A stretch of 64,000 bases of DNA, from the NCBI RefSeq assembly GCF_003390375.1, contig NZ_QUOT01000001.1, positions 2,418,001-2,482,000 on the forward strand. Direction: 5' to 3'. Positions within the stretch are counted from its first letter, which is position 1; each line of letters begins with the position of its first letter. The translations under genes were made by a program, and so were the position numbers. The notes under the pieces are model-generated. The model was not told where the DNA came from and did no database searches. It worked only from the letters and a program-made list of their open reading frames with translations. The DNA is from Thalassotalea euphylliae (GTDB lineage Bacteria > Pseudomonadota > Gammaproteobacteria > Enterobacterales > Alteromonadaceae). This document shows, piece after piece, positions 54,230-63,942 of this stretch.

Positions 54230-55585
54230 CTATTTGGCTATCGGCCAATCAACTATATCGACAGAGTCAATCGGCTCCGCTAGCTGCTCACCGTGCCACT
54301 TAGCAATATATTCATTGTTGGAGTCAAACAACTGCTGTTGTTTTTGAAGATTAAAGTGGCGACCACCGCGTGGGTCAGCACCAACACCGGCGATATACTG
54401 CCAATTACCCCAATTGACCACGGCATCATAATCAATTAATTGCTGTTGAAAATAAGCTGCGCCATAACGCCAATCTAACGACAACTCATTAACTAAACAG
54501 CTAGCGGTAATTTGCCGCGCTCGATTTGAAATATAACCGGTGTCGTTAAGCTGATGCATAATGGCATTAACCAGTGGATACGGTGTTAGGCCGAGCTGCC
54601 ATTTAACAAAGCGCTCACCGTGGAAGCTAGTCAGCGGTTTGTGATCATGCATACCCGTAAATGCGTACAAATGGGCACCAATCTTTTGTGCCAACCAGTG
54701 AAAGTAGTCACGCCACAGTAACTCAAAGAATATCCAGTAGGTTGACTCGTTCTCACCTTGCTGAAGTTCATGTTTTTTTAACGCCCAATACACTTGTCGT
54801 GGCGACAAACAGCCAGCAGCTAACCATGGGCTAAACTTGGTTGACGAAGACCAATCATCAAGGGCATTACGGGTTTCTTTGTAGTGCTGTGCCAGTTCAC
54901 TTTGAAAATAAATCGCCAACTGCAATTCGCCAGCATGGCTACCACCGTCAAAAAAGCTGGTGGTGTCTGGGTTTAACAGCGCGGCCAAGGCTGCATCACT
55001 ACCTAAATCAAAGGCCAGTAATTCAGGACTTGGCGGCAAGCTAGTAAGCTGCTGTGGTTTAGCAATGGCGGGCACCTGTTTTTCAAGCTGGCGACGAAAT
55101 TTACTGAACGTTGTGGGAATATCATCAAGCGCGAAAGGTAACTGAGCTTGCTCAAACAAGGTGTGCTGCCAAATGCCTTGCCAGTTAACATCAGCTTTTC
55201 CAGCACCGATTCTAATCGGCGTGATTTGTTGTTGATAATGGGCAAACAATTGCTGTTGACGGTGATCGCCTGTTGCCGAGTAATAAATTGCATCAACATC
55301 GTATACGGTGACCAGATGCTTCAGCACCTCTGATGTGGCACCTTTTTGAATGACTAAGTGCTGGTCGAGCAAAAGTACTTGTTGCGCCAAGTCAGTCAGT
55401 GCTTGTGCAATAAATGCTTGTCGATGCTGGCCAACCGCCTTGCATTGATACTGCTCGTGGTTATTTTGCCTTTCATCAATCACATACAAAAGTATCAGCC
55501 GCTGGCATTGGCGCGCCGCTTCAAATAACGCACGATTGTCTTGAATGCGTAAATCATTGCTAAAAAGAAATATGCCAGTGTTCAT
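54230..55585 (-). CDS. DASH-family cryptochrome
   Basis: 451-aa flavoprotein with an N-terminal photolyase domain (IFLFSNDLRIQDNRAL) and a C-terminal FAD domain (RRQITASCLVNELSLDWRYGA, read in parts; GADPRGGRHFN). Features such as FALDDIPTTFSKFRRQLE are typical of CRY-DASH, which repairs CPD in single-stranded DNA or senses blue light. ATG at 55585; a GTG directly upstream is also possible. Upstream member of the minus-strand cry-DUF2256-photolyase unit. Confidence 0.93.
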   Translation of the reverse strand: MNTGIFLFSNDLRIQDNRALFEAARQCQRLILLYVIDERQNNHEQYQCKAVGQHRQAFIAQALTDLAQQVLLLDQHLVIQKGATSEVLKHLVTVYDVDAIYYSATGDHRQQQLFAHYQQQITPIRIGAGKADVNWQGIWQHTLFEQAQLPFALDDIPTTFSKFRRQLEKQVPAIAKPQQLTSLPPSPELLAFDLGSDAALAALLNPDTTSFFDGGSHAGELQLAIYFQSELAQHYKETRNALDDWSSSTKFSPWLAAGCLSPRQVYWALKKHELQQGENESTYWIFFELLWRDYFHWLAQKIGAHLYAFTGMHDHKPLTSFHGERFVKWQLGLTPYPLVNAIMHQLNDTGYISNRARQITASCLVNELSLDWRYGAAYFQQQLIDYDAVVNWGNWQYIAGVGADPRGGRHFNLQKQQQLFDSNNEYIAKWHGEQLAEPIDSVDIVDWPIAK

Positions 55586-55775
55586 CACGTGACGCCTACC
55601 CAGACGATAACTTACTAAAACAGCGTGTGTTTAACATTACGTTGTCAAGCCAAGATAAGATGACATTAATCTTCACTGTTAGGTAATCCACTCCTGTTGC
55701 AGATCTCAATGACAAAGCTTATGGTGAATTCAATGGACGAAAAATAACTGACTAATAAGAAAAAGAGACAATGAG

Positions 55776-56687
55776 ATGCTTCACTTACTTTTACGCTTGA
55801 TGTTGCTTGTTTCAACGCTATCACTAGCAACTGGTGCACTTGCCAATACCTTTAATCCTGTGGTTGAAGATCTCGACAAAGTCGACTTTAGCTCGCCACC
55901 CAGCATTTTTGAGGGCAAAATCGAATCAGATGGCTCAGCGATGCCAATGATCATGTACAAAGCAAATGGCAAAGGGCCACACCCTACCATCATTTTACTG
56001 CATGGCTTTCCCGGCAATGAGAAAAACTTAGATTTAGCACAAGTCTATCGCCGCGCTGGTTTTAACGTGATCTTTTTCCATTATCGCGGCGCTTGGGGCG
56101 CCGAAGGTCAGTACGGCATTGCCAATCAAGTCGCTGATACGGCGAATATCATTAAGCTCATTCGCACAGGTAAATTTCCACACAGTGAGTTTATTGATCA
56201 ACAGAAAATTAGCCTAGTGAGTCACAGCTTAGGTGGCTTTAATGCGCTCTATTCTGGTATCAACCAAAGCACACAATGCACCTTAGCGATAGCGCCAACC
56301 GATATTGGCGGTATCGCGAAACAGCTTGCTGATTTTAGTGTTGCTGCCAGCGATCCCTACATGAGCTACCCATTGCTACCGCTCAAAGGCTACTCATTTG
56401 TTGATGCGTTAAAAGAAGCGAAAGCAAAGGCCTTTCACTTAGCGCCGCAAATGGGCAAGTTTAAAGCGCAACCTGTGTTGATAGTGCAAGGCAAACAAGA
56501 CATCTACCAAGTCGGCGATTTAGTGATTATTTCGCCACAAGACAGCGCAAACTTAATTGCCAGCGCTAAACGGCAAGGGGCAACTAATGCCAGCTATTTG
56601 GAAATGGCCGGCGATCATAGTTTTTCATGGAACCGTATTGCGCTAGCAAAACGCACCACTGATTGGCTAACGGCACATTGCCGTTAA
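55776..56687 (+). CDS. Exported alpha/beta hydrolase
   Basis: 303-aa predicted periplasmic hydrolase: signal peptide cleaved about after GALA, oxyanion motif LLHGFPGNEKN, RGAWGAEG, nucleophile S151 in SHSLGG, and late histidine in AGDHSFSW. Resembles prolyl-oligopeptidase/dienelactone-hydrolase-like esterases; substrate unknown. Converges on the cyclophilin gene with 6 bp between stops. Confidence 0.88.
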   Translation: MLHLLLRLMLLVSTLSLATGALANTFNPVVEDLDKVDFSSPPSIFEGKIESDGSAMPMIMYKANGKGPHPTIILLHGFPGNEKNLDLAQVYRRAGFNVIFFHYRGAWGAEGQYGIANQVADTANIIKLIRTGKFPHSEFIDQQKISLVSHSLGGFNALYSGINQSTQCTLAIAPTDIGGIAKQLADFSVAASDPYMSYPLLPLKGYSFVDALKEAKAKAFHLAPQMGKFKAQPVLIVQGKQDIYQVGDLVIISPQDSANLIASAKRQGATNASYLEMAGDHSFSWNRIALAKRTTDWLTAHCR

Positions 56688-56693
56688 CTTTTA

Positions 56694-57569
56694 TTAGCCT
56701 TTATCGATATTCGCGGGAACGATTCTGCTTGCCACAGGTACTTGGCAAACATCTAATACGGGCGGTGGCTTTTTGTAGAAAAACGCATGACTGCGATCGC
56801 GACGATCTACAAGTTTTTTGGCAAACGCTGCTGATTCTGTATCTTCGACTTGAATCACCAGTTGCTCACTGGCAGGCAAGCTCGGCATCAAGGCCATGTT
56901 AACAATGGGCGTAAAGTCCGCTTTATCGACTGGCGCCTCGCCTTCAATTACCGCCGTACGGGTGATGGCTTGTACATGCGGCATGCCGTAAACCACGCGG
57001 CCAAATATCGTCATAATGCGATCTAAATAACGCGGTGCCTGACCATTAGTAATATAAAAGTGACTGCTGCCGGAATTCGGCTCATTGCCGCGTGCTAGCG
57101 CCAGCACGCCCGGACAATGGGTAAGCCAAGCTTTGTTTGCTTCGCTATCACTAGCGAGTGCGAAACCGCCACTAAAACCGGTTTGCTCAGCAAATAAATC
57201 CGGCGATTGCACTGGCGTAATCTTAGGTGATTTCACCAAAGACCACTCGCTTTCCATGGCGATGGTCTGAGACTTCTTGTCCTTGTTTTCTGGCGCACTT
57301 TCATCTGGGCCTGCTTGGGCGACAAAGCCATCAATTACCCGATAAAACTTATTGCCATCATAATGGCCACTTGCCGCTAACGCTTTAAAGTGAGCAACAT
57401 GCTTGGGTGAAAACTGTGATGCAAGTTCGAACACGACTTTGCCATGCGGCAGCGTCATAACCATTAAATTATCTGGACTAACGGTACGCCATTGGGTTTC
57501 AGCAAGCGTCTGACTGCTCGCTAATATAATGCCAGCCGTTACCAAGCTGGTGAGGAGTTTTTTCAACAT
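56694..57569 (-). CDS. Exported cyclophilin-type peptidyl-prolyl isomerase
   Basis: 291-aa periplasmic protein with a signal peptide (SSQTLA-E). The cyclophilin domain shows KVVFELASQFSPKHVAHFKALAASGHYDG, FYRVIDGFVAQAG and SGSSHFYITNGQAPRYLD (read in parts). It would assist folding of exported proteins. The C-terminal about 40 residues extend past the domain. Confidence 0.9.
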   Translation of the reverse strand: MLKKLLTSLVTAGIILASSQTLAETQWRTVSPDNLMVMTLPHGKVVFELASQFSPKHVAHFKALAASGHYDGNKFYRVIDGFVAQAGPDESAPENKDKKSQTIAMESEWSLVKSPKITPVQSPDLFAEQTGFSGGFALASDSEANKAWLTHCPGVLALARGNEPNSGSSHFYITNGQAPRYLDRIMTIFGRVVYGMPHVQAITRTAVIEGEAPVDKADFTPIVNMALMPSLPASEQLVIQVEDTESAAFAKKLVDRRDRSHAFFYKKPPPVLDVCQVPVASRIVPANIDKG

Positions 57570-57691
57570 AGCCTATTTTCTTAAGTTTTTATTGCCTTGT
57601 TTTTACTTATCTTGCGCAACTATTGTCAGCAATTCAATAGACTTGCTACCATTGCCATCATCGAAAACTTTCTTCCAATAAGGGATCGCAA

Positions 57692-58402
57692 GTGAACAAA
57701 AGCAGTGTCACTAACCTTATCGCACTGGTACTGGTGATCACCGGCCATATAAGTGCACAGCCTATTCTTTTTGCCATTGGCTTGTTTGCCCTATCTGGCG
57801 CCGTCACCAACTGGCTAGCCGTGCATATGTTGTTCGAAAAAGTGCCCGGTTTATATGGCTCTGGCGTGATTCCTGCGCGCTTTGAAGATTTCAAAATCGG
57901 TATTCGTGAGCTGATGATGAAGCAGTTTTTCACCAAGGAAAATATCGACCGATTCTTATCGGACGACAAAGGCGGTGCAGCTAGCATTAACTTAGAGCCA
58001 GTGATTGAAAAAGTGGATTTAAACCCAGCATTTGATGGCTTAGTTGATGTGATTGAAAATTCTCAATTCGGCGGCATGCTTGCCATGGTCGGTGGTAGTG
58101 AAGCGCTGCAGCCAATGCGTGAGCCCTTTATCGAAAAAATGAAAAGTGCGGTTAAAGACATTACCCAAACCGACGACTTTCATACGAATTTGCGTGAGTC
58201 CTTAGAAGGCGATAGCAATATTGCCCATATGCAGGAAAAAGTCAGCGACATTATTCAGCAACGACTGGATGAACTCACCCCGCAGCTAGTGAAAGAGATT
58301 ATTCAAGATATGATCCGCAAACACTTGGGCTGGCTCGTTGTTTGGGGCGGTGTATTTGGCGGTATTATTGGCTTGATTGCCGCCTTAACGAATACCTTCT
58401 AA
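57692..58402 (+). CDS. DUF445 family membrane protein
   Basis: 236-aa protein with N-terminal helices (LIALVLVITGHI; ILFAIGLFALSGAVTNWLAVHMLF), a cytoplasmic or periplasmic helical middle and a C-terminal helix (GGVFGGIIGLIAALTNTF). The GAVTNWLAVHMLFEKVPGLYGSGVIP segment is the DUF445 hallmark. Function unknown. GTG start with AAGGG upstream. Confidence 0.88.
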   Translation: MNKSSVTNLIALVLVITGHISAQPILFAIGLFALSGAVTNWLAVHMLFEKVPGLYGSGVIPARFEDFKIGIRELMMKQFFTKENIDRFLSDDKGGAASINLEPVIEKVDLNPAFDGLVDVIENSQFGGMLAMVGGSEALQPMREPFIEKMKSAVKDITQTDDFHTNLRESLEGDSNIAHMQEKVSDIIQQRLDELTPQLVKEIIQDMIRKHLGWLVVWGGVFGGIIGLIAALTNTF

Positions 58403-58592
58403 ACCACTTTAATCAATTCTCTAACTGTGTGTCATAGCGGATGAAAATTTTCATTCGCTATTTTTATTTTGACGATAAGCGAAAGTTGCTTTTTTCGCTT
58501 TTATTTAGCCATCTAAATAGCTATGCTTAGGCAGTAATCGTACTGTCCTTTCGCAGTATTTCTCTCCCGCAAACAAGAAGGTAAATGGAGTC

Positions 58593-59780
58593 ATGTTTGG
58601 TAGCTTAAAGCCACGTCCTGCAGATCCAATTCTGGGTCTATTGGCAAAATATCGTGAAGATGAAAACTCGCAAAAAATTGATTTAGGTGTCGGCGTTTAT
58701 AAAAACGAAGCTGGTCACACCGCAATTTTAGATTGTGTTAAAAAAGCAGAGAAACATCGTTTCGATACCGAAGATACCAAGGTCTACATTGGCCCGACCG
58801 GCTCGCCGTTATTCAACGAAAAAATGGCTGAGTTAATTTTTGGTGAGCACCAAGTGCTGGCCAATAACCGTGCGCGCACTGTTTCTACGCCAGGTGGCAC
58901 GGGTGCTTTGCGCGTTGCTGCAGAATTTATTAAATCTTGTAAAGCGGGTGCAACCATTTGGGTGAGCGATCCAACATGGGCTAACCACACAGGTTTATTC
59001 CAAGCAGCCGGCCTGACCGTAAAAACTTACCCTTACTACGATTTTGAGAACAAAAAACTCGACTTCGATGGCATGTTAGCTGCCCTAAAAGAAGTTAGCG
59101 CTGACGACGCTGTGTTGTTGCACGCTTGTTGCCATAACCCAAGTGGTATGGACTTAAGCCAAGAACAATGGCAACAAGTTGCTGAAGTGGCTAAATCAAT
59201 TGGTTTCTTACCAGTGATTGATATGGCTTACCAAGGCTTTGGTGACGGCTTAGACGAAGACGCTTACGGCCTGCGCTTAATGGCAGATAGCGTAGAAGAA
59301 ATGGTCGTTTGTAGCTCGTGTTCTAAGAACTTCGGCTTATACCGTGAGCGCATTGGGGCGACAACCGTGATTGCTAAATCAGCAGCGGCAGCAGATATCG
59401 CTAGCTCAGTGTTATTGCACGTCGTTCGCGTAATTTACTCAATGCCGCCTGCACATGGCGCGGCGTTAGTAGAAACCATTTTAAGCTCAGACGAGCTACG
59501 CAACCAATGGTACGACGAATTGAAAGAAATGCGCGATCGCATTAACGGCAACCGTCAAATGATCGTTGATAAGCTAGTAGAAAATGGCGTAACACGCGAT
59601 TTTAGCCATATTGTTCGTCAAAAAGGTATGTTCTCATTCCTTGGCATTACCCCAGAGCAAGTACAACGCTTGCAAGACGAATTTAGTGTTTACATGGTCG
59701 GTTCAAGCCGCATGAGCATTGCTGGTATTTCAAAAGCAAATGTTGATTACCTAGCGCAATCCATTGCCAAAGTGCTGTAA
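58593..59780 (+). CDS. Aromatic/aspartate aminotransferase (class I)
   Basis: 395-aa PLP enzyme transferring amino groups from tyrosine, phenylalanine or aspartate to 2-oxoglutarate. PLP lysine is in CSSCSKNFGLYRERIGA, the cofactor Asp/Tyr in IDMAYQGFGDG, and the substrate arginine near SSRMSIAGI. TyrB/AspC type; which substrate dominates cannot be told. GGAG before the ATG. The 190-bp upstream spacer holds no gene. Confidence 0.93.
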   Translation: MFGSLKPRPADPILGLLAKYREDENSQKIDLGVGVYKNEAGHTAILDCVKKAEKHRFDTEDTKVYIGPTGSPLFNEKMAELIFGEHQVLANNRARTVSTPGGTGALRVAAEFIKSCKAGATIWVSDPTWANHTGLFQAAGLTVKTYPYYDFENKKLDFDGMLAALKEVSADDAVLLHACCHNPSGMDLSQEQWQQVAEVAKSIGFLPVIDMAYQGFGDGLDEDAYGLRLMADSVEEMVVCSSCSKNFGLYRERIGATTVIAKSAAAADIASSVLLHVVRVIYSMPPAHGAALVETILSSDELRNQWYDELKEMRDRINGNRQMIVDKLVENGVTRDFSHIVRQKGMFSFLGITPEQVQRLQDEFSVYMVGSSRMSIAGISKANVDYLAQSIAKVL

Positions 59781-59802
59781 GCTAAAACGCTCGATGAACA
59801 AA

Positions 59803-59825
59803 GCCGGATTTCTCCGGTTTTTTTT
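59803..59825 (+). terminator. Terminator of the aminotransferase gene
   Basis: CCGGA-TTTC-TCCGG followed by eight T. Confidence 0.9.
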
Positions 59826-59946
59826 ACGTCTAAAAAAATAAAGCTAGCCCCAATTATGTATTGTTATAGATATACATCTGTTACAGACTTTCAACTAAGA
59901 TTTCTGTATAGTGCGCGCCAGTTAATTTTTGCTTATATGGGTGTTA

Positions 59947-60579
59947 ATGATCATGGTCAACGGCAATTTATTTATCCTTTCATCGCCAAGTGGCGCGGGC
60001 AAATCCAGTTTAATTTCAGCGCTACTGAAACAAGGCTCAGCTCGCCCATTGCAAATGTCAGTGTCTACCACTACACGAGCCCCACGCCCTGGTGAAGAAG
60101 ACGGTGTTCATTATCATTTTGTTGATAAAGCCAGCTTTGAACAACAAATCAAAGACGGCGTATTTTACGAACACGCTGAAGTATTTGGTAACTACTATGG
60201 CACATCGGCGAATGCAATTGATGAGCGCCTAGCACAAGGCGTTGACGTATTTTTAGATATTGACTGGCAAGGTGCCCAGCAAGTACGTATGAAGCGTCCT
60301 GATGTAACGTCTATTTTTATTGCCCCACCATCACGCCAAGAGCTAGAAAATCGTTTACGTGGTCGCGGCCAAGACAGTGATGAAGTGATCGCCGATCGCA
60401 TGGCCAAAGCGCAAGCAGAATGCTCACACTATCAAGAGTTTGACTACATCATCGTTAACGATGATTTTGACACGGCATTAGCCGACTTAACCACGATCGT
60501 TGACAACCAAAGATTGAAGCGCAGCCAGCAAGAACAAGCCCATCAAGATTTATTCACGGATCTATTGGCTAATGATTGA
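59947..60579 (+). CDS. gmk: Guanylate kinase
   Basis: Phosphorylates GMP to GDP. P-loop SSPSGAGKSSL, GMP-binding STTTRAPRPGEEDGVHYHF, DIDWQGAQQVR. The start may be the ATG at 59947 (GGGTG just upstream) or at 59953 (MVNGNLFIL, closest to E. coli); the frame is open to 59929. A TATAGT -10-like hexamer lies about 30 bp upstream with a poor -35. First gene of gmk-rpoZ-spoT. Confidence 0.96.
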   Translation: MIMVNGNLFILSSPSGAGKSSLISALLKQGSARPLQMSVSTTTRAPRPGEEDGVHYHFVDKASFEQQIKDGVFYEHAEVFGNYYGTSANAIDERLAQGVDVFLDIDWQGAQQVRMKRPDVTSIFIAPPSRQELENRLRGRGQDSDEVIADRMAKAQAECSHYQEFDYIIVNDDFDTALADLTTIVDNQRLKRSQQEQAHQDLFTDLLAND

Positions 60580-60633
60580 TCGTTTACTATAATAAGCGGC
60601 TATTTTTGAAAATAATCATTGTGGAGTAGCTAC

Positions 60634-60912
60634 ATGGCTCGCGTAACTGTTGAAGATGCAGTAGAAAAAATCGGCAATCGCTTTGACTTGGTGTTAGTTG
60701 CATCACGTCGCGCTCGTCAAATCGCCACTGGCGGTAAAGACCCTCTAGTTGAGTTAGAGAACGACAAACCAACGGTATTAGCGTTACGTGAAATCGAGTC
60801 AGATTTAATTTCTTCGGAAATTATGGATGACGCTGAGCGTCACGAGCAAGTTCAGCAAGAATCTGCTGAGTTAGCTGCTGTTGCTGCCATTGTTGGTGGT
60901 CAGCAAGACTAA
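60634..60912 (+). CDS. rpoZ: RNA polymerase omega subunit
   Basis: 92-aa omega subunit that chaperones the beta' subunit and forms part of the ppGpp site. Starts MARVTVEDAVEKIGNRFDLV with ASRRARQIATGG following. GTGGAG before the ATG at 60634 decides it against an upstream in-frame start at 60619. Next to spoT, the ppGpp enzyme, as in E. coli. Confidence 0.98.
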   Translation: MARVTVEDAVEKIGNRFDLVLVASRRARQIATGGKDPLVELENDKPTVLALREIESDLISSEIMDDAERHEQVQQESAELAAVAAIVGGQQD

Positions 60913-60960
60913 TTTGTCTTTGCTGTGCTAGCAAAAAGTCTAGCCAGAAATTCAATCAGA

Positions 60961-60997
60961 AACGCGTTGATGGTTAAAACCTTCAGCGCGTTTTTTT
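60961..60997 (+). terminator. Terminator between rpoZ and spoT
   Basis: ACGCGTTGATGG pairs with CCTTCAGCGCGT (one mismatch, one G-T) around TTAAAA, followed by seven T. It may end the gmk-rpoZ transcript, giving spoT its own promoter in the 193-bp leader. That leader also has GGCAAGG/CCTTGCC arms (about 61068-61115). Confidence 0.78.
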
Positions 60998-61190
60998 ATG
61001 TCAGCTATTGCCAATAGATCAGCAACAAAAATTCCATCTTTTCCTCTTTAACTGGCCTCACTAACCCTTGGCAAGGCCGCGAATATTGCTTATCCTTGCC
61101 TTAACGTGAGTTAAATTTATTCAACCGTTGATTTAGCTGCGTTTTCCCTCTTTCTCTAATTTTCTCGTCAACCTATTTTGGGAGTTTTGA

Positions 61191-63293
61191 GTGTATCTAT
61201 TTGAACCATTAAAAGAGTTTGCCTCCAGTTACTTATCGAAAGTGCAGCTCGATTTACTTAAGCAAGCCTATGTCGTGGCACACGATGCCCACGATGGTCA
61301 AATGCGTTCAAGTGGCGATCCCTATATCACTCACCCCGTTGCCGTTGCTTTAAACTTGGCGAAAATGCACTTAGATCACGAAACCTTAATGGCCGCGCTA
61401 TTGCACGATGTGATTGAAGACACTGAAGTCACCAAAGACGAACTGGCAGAGCAATTTGGTGCCACGGTTGCTGAATTGGTCGAAGGGGTTAGTAAACTCG
61501 ACAAGTTAAAGTTCGACAACAAAGAAGAGATGCAGGCGGAAAACTTCCGCAAAATGGTGTTGGCGATGACCCGCGATATTCGCGTGATCTTAATTAAACT
61601 GGCCGACCGCACCCACAATATGCGCACCCTAGAATCGCTGCGTCCCGACAAACGTCGCCGCATTGCCCGTGAAACTTTAGAGATTTATGCACCAATTGCC
61701 AACCGCTTAGGTATTCACGACATTAAAAATGAGTTAGAAGTGCTCGGCTTTGAAGCACTCTACCCAATGCGCTCGCGAGCATTGCGCTCTGCCGTTAAAC
61801 AAGCACGTGGCAACCGTAAAGAAATTATTAACAATATTCAGGGCGAAATTGAACAGCGCTTAGCGGAAGCGGGTATTCAAGCGCAAGTTATTGGCCGCGA
61901 AAAGCACTTGTATTCGATTTACCGCAAAATGTTAAACAAAGAGCTGATGTTTAACGAAGTAATGGATATTTACGCCTTCCGCGTCATCGTGCCGGAAAAA
62001 ATTGACGACTGTTACCGCTCACTTGGCGCAGTACACAACTTGTTTAAGCCAATCGAAACCCGTTTTAAAGACTATATAGCTATTCCAAAAACCAATGGTT
62101 ATCAATCGCTACATACATCACTGATTGGCCCACACGGTATTCCTGTAGAAATCCAAATTCGTACTAACGACATGGATCAAATGGCGGATAAAGGGGTTGC
62201 CGCCCACTGGCTTTACAAGCAAGACGGTGACGACACAGGCACAACGGCGCAAATGAAAGCACGCCGCTGGATGCAAAGCTTGCTGGAACTGCAGCAAAGT
62301 GCTGGTAGCTCGTTTGAATTTATCGAAAACGTAAAATCAGATCTCTTCCCAGAAGAAATTTACGTATTCACCCCAGATGGCCGCATCATCGAATTACCAA
62401 TGGGCGCTACTGCGGTAGATTTTGCTTATGCAGTGCATACTGACGTGGGTAATTCTTGTGTTGGCTGTAAAGTTGATCGCAAACCTTACCCATTAAGCCA
62501 GCCGATTGATTCGGGCCAAACCATCGAAATTGTCACCTCTTCTGCGGCAAGGCCTAATGCGACTTGGTTAAACTTTGTGGTAACAGCAAAGGCAAGACTG
62601 CAAGTGCGCACTTACTTACGTTCACAAGAAGAAAATGAATCACAAGCGCTTGGCCTGCGTTTACTCAGCCATGCATTAGGTACCACCAAACTGGAAGATA
62701 TTTCAGAAGAGAAAATTGCTGAAGTAGTTGCCGAAACAGGCAATGAAAGTTTAGATCAGTTACTGGTTAATATTGGTTTAGGTAATGCCCTGAGCATTGG
62801 TATAGCTCGCCGCTTAACCGATGAATTTACTGACGACAGCGAAGAAACCGTACCAACGAAAAATAAGATGCCAATCAAAGGTACAGAGGGTATGCTGGTC
62901 ACTTACAGTAAATGTTGTCGACCAATCCCTGGCGATACCATTTTGGCCTACCTTAGCCCAGGTAAAGGCTTAATTGTTCACCAAGCAACCTGTAAAAACG
63001 TTAAAACGCACGAGAGTAAACTATTCCCAGTGAAGTGGGACAGCGATATCGATAAAGAGTTTATCGCTAAACTTCGCGTTGAGATTGTTAATCATCAAGG
63101 GGCATTAGCGGCGCTGACCAATGTTGTCGCAAAGAATGAGTCCAACGTGCATTCGATGAATTCCGGCGAAAAAGACACTGGCTTATACGCCATCGACATG
63201 GAAATTACCTGTCGTGATCGCGTTCATTTAGCCGAAATTATTCGCAAAATTAAAAAGATGATCGACGTACAAAAAGTCGTTCGCAACAAGTAA
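61191..63293 (+). CDS. spoT: Bifunctional (p)ppGpp synthase/hydrolase SpoT
   Basis: 700-aa alarmone enzyme. N-terminal HD hydrolase (THPVAVAL; LLHDVIEDT), synthetase domain (YAFRVIVPEKIDDCYRSLG; PKTNGYQSLHTSLIGP), TGS domain (IYVFTPDGRIIELP), a zinc-finger-like CCRPIPGD region and a C-terminal ACT domain. Both catalytic halves look intact. GTG start with GGGAG 6 nt upstream, as for other SpoT genes. Confidence 0.97.
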   Translation: MYLFEPLKEFASSYLSKVQLDLLKQAYVVAHDAHDGQMRSSGDPYITHPVAVALNLAKMHLDHETLMAALLHDVIEDTEVTKDELAEQFGATVAELVEGVSKLDKLKFDNKEEMQAENFRKMVLAMTRDIRVILIKLADRTHNMRTLESLRPDKRRRIARETLEIYAPIANRLGIHDIKNELEVLGFEALYPMRSRALRSAVKQARGNRKEIINNIQGEIEQRLAEAGIQAQVIGREKHLYSIYRKMLNKELMFNEVMDIYAFRVIVPEKIDDCYRSLGAVHNLFKPIETRFKDYIAIPKTNGYQSLHTSLIGPHGIPVEIQIRTNDMDQMADKGVAAHWLYKQDGDDTGTTAQMKARRWMQSLLELQQSAGSSFEFIENVKSDLFPEEIYVFTPDGRIIELPMGATAVDFAYAVHTDVGNSCVGCKVDRKPYPLSQPIDSGQTIEIVTSSAARPNATWLNFVVTAKARLQVRTYLRSQEENESQALGLRLLSHALGTTKLEDISEEKIAEVVAETGNESLDQLLVNIGLGNALSIGIARRLTDEFTDDSEETVPTKNKMPIKGTEGMLVTYSKCCRPIPGDTILAYLSPGKGLIVHQATCKNVKTHESKLFPVKWDSDIDKEFIAKLRVEIVNHQGALAALTNVVAKNESNVHSMNSGEKDTGLYAIDMEITCRDRVHLAEIIRKIKKMIDVQKVVRNK

Positions 63294-63357
63294 TAAACAG
63301 AGCTCCTCAAAAGCTTTTAACAACAAAGCTTGTAAGCCTGTAGTAAAAAGGAAGATT

Positions 63358-63747
63358 ATGAAAACTATTGTTTCAACCGAAAATGCACCAAGCGCAATCG
63401 GTACGTACAGCCAAGCTGTTAAAGTCAGAAATACCGTATATTTATCAGGCCAAATTCCACTAGTACCGGAAACTATGGAAGTAGTTTCTGATGATTTTGC
63501 CGAACAGGCAGAGCAAGTATTTAAAAACCTCGTTGCGGTATGTGAAGCGGCTGGCGGCGAAATTAACGACATGGTTAAAGTAAATATTTTTATGACGGAC
63601 TTAGCCAACTTCGCCACCGTTAACGAAATTATGAGCAAGTACTTTGCGGAACCATACCCTGCACGCGCGGCTATTCAAGTATCGGCACTACCAAAAGGCG
63701 TAGATATTGAAATTGACGGTATTATGGAAATTCCTAACGTAGCTTAA
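63358..63747 (+). CDS. ridA: RidA family enamine/imine deaminase
   Basis: 129-aa YjgF/RidA protein hydrolysing reactive 2-aminoacrylate-type imines. Signature residues are present: IGTYSQAVKVRNTVYLSGQIP, VKVNIFMTDL, and YPARAAIQVSALPKGVDIEID with the conserved Arg (read in parts). Position after spoT is common in this order. Confidence 0.96.
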   Translation: MKTIVSTENAPSAIGTYSQAVKVRNTVYLSGQIPLVPETMEVVSDDFAEQAEQVFKNLVAVCEAAGGEINDMVKVNIFMTDLANFATVNEIMSKYFAEPYPARAAIQVSALPKGVDIEIDGIMEIPNVA

Positions 63748-63756
63748 TTGGTATCA

Positions 63757-63782
63757 ATCAACCGATTTTTATCGGTTGATTT
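63757..63782 (+). terminator. Probable terminator of ridA
   Basis: Perfect 10-bp stem ATCAACCGAT-TTTT-ATCGGTTGAT, but only two T follow, so termination may be weak. Confidence 0.6.
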
Positions 63783-63942
63783 CCTACTCGCACCTAAACG
63801 TGGCTACACTTGGCTAGTCAGCCACCGCTAAATTTAGGTACACATCACCAAACCCAACACCATTTTTGCTCATCAGCATACATTCTCGGCAATTACTGTT
63901 AAAATACACAGCAGTATCGAATTAATCTTAAATGTGAAGAAA

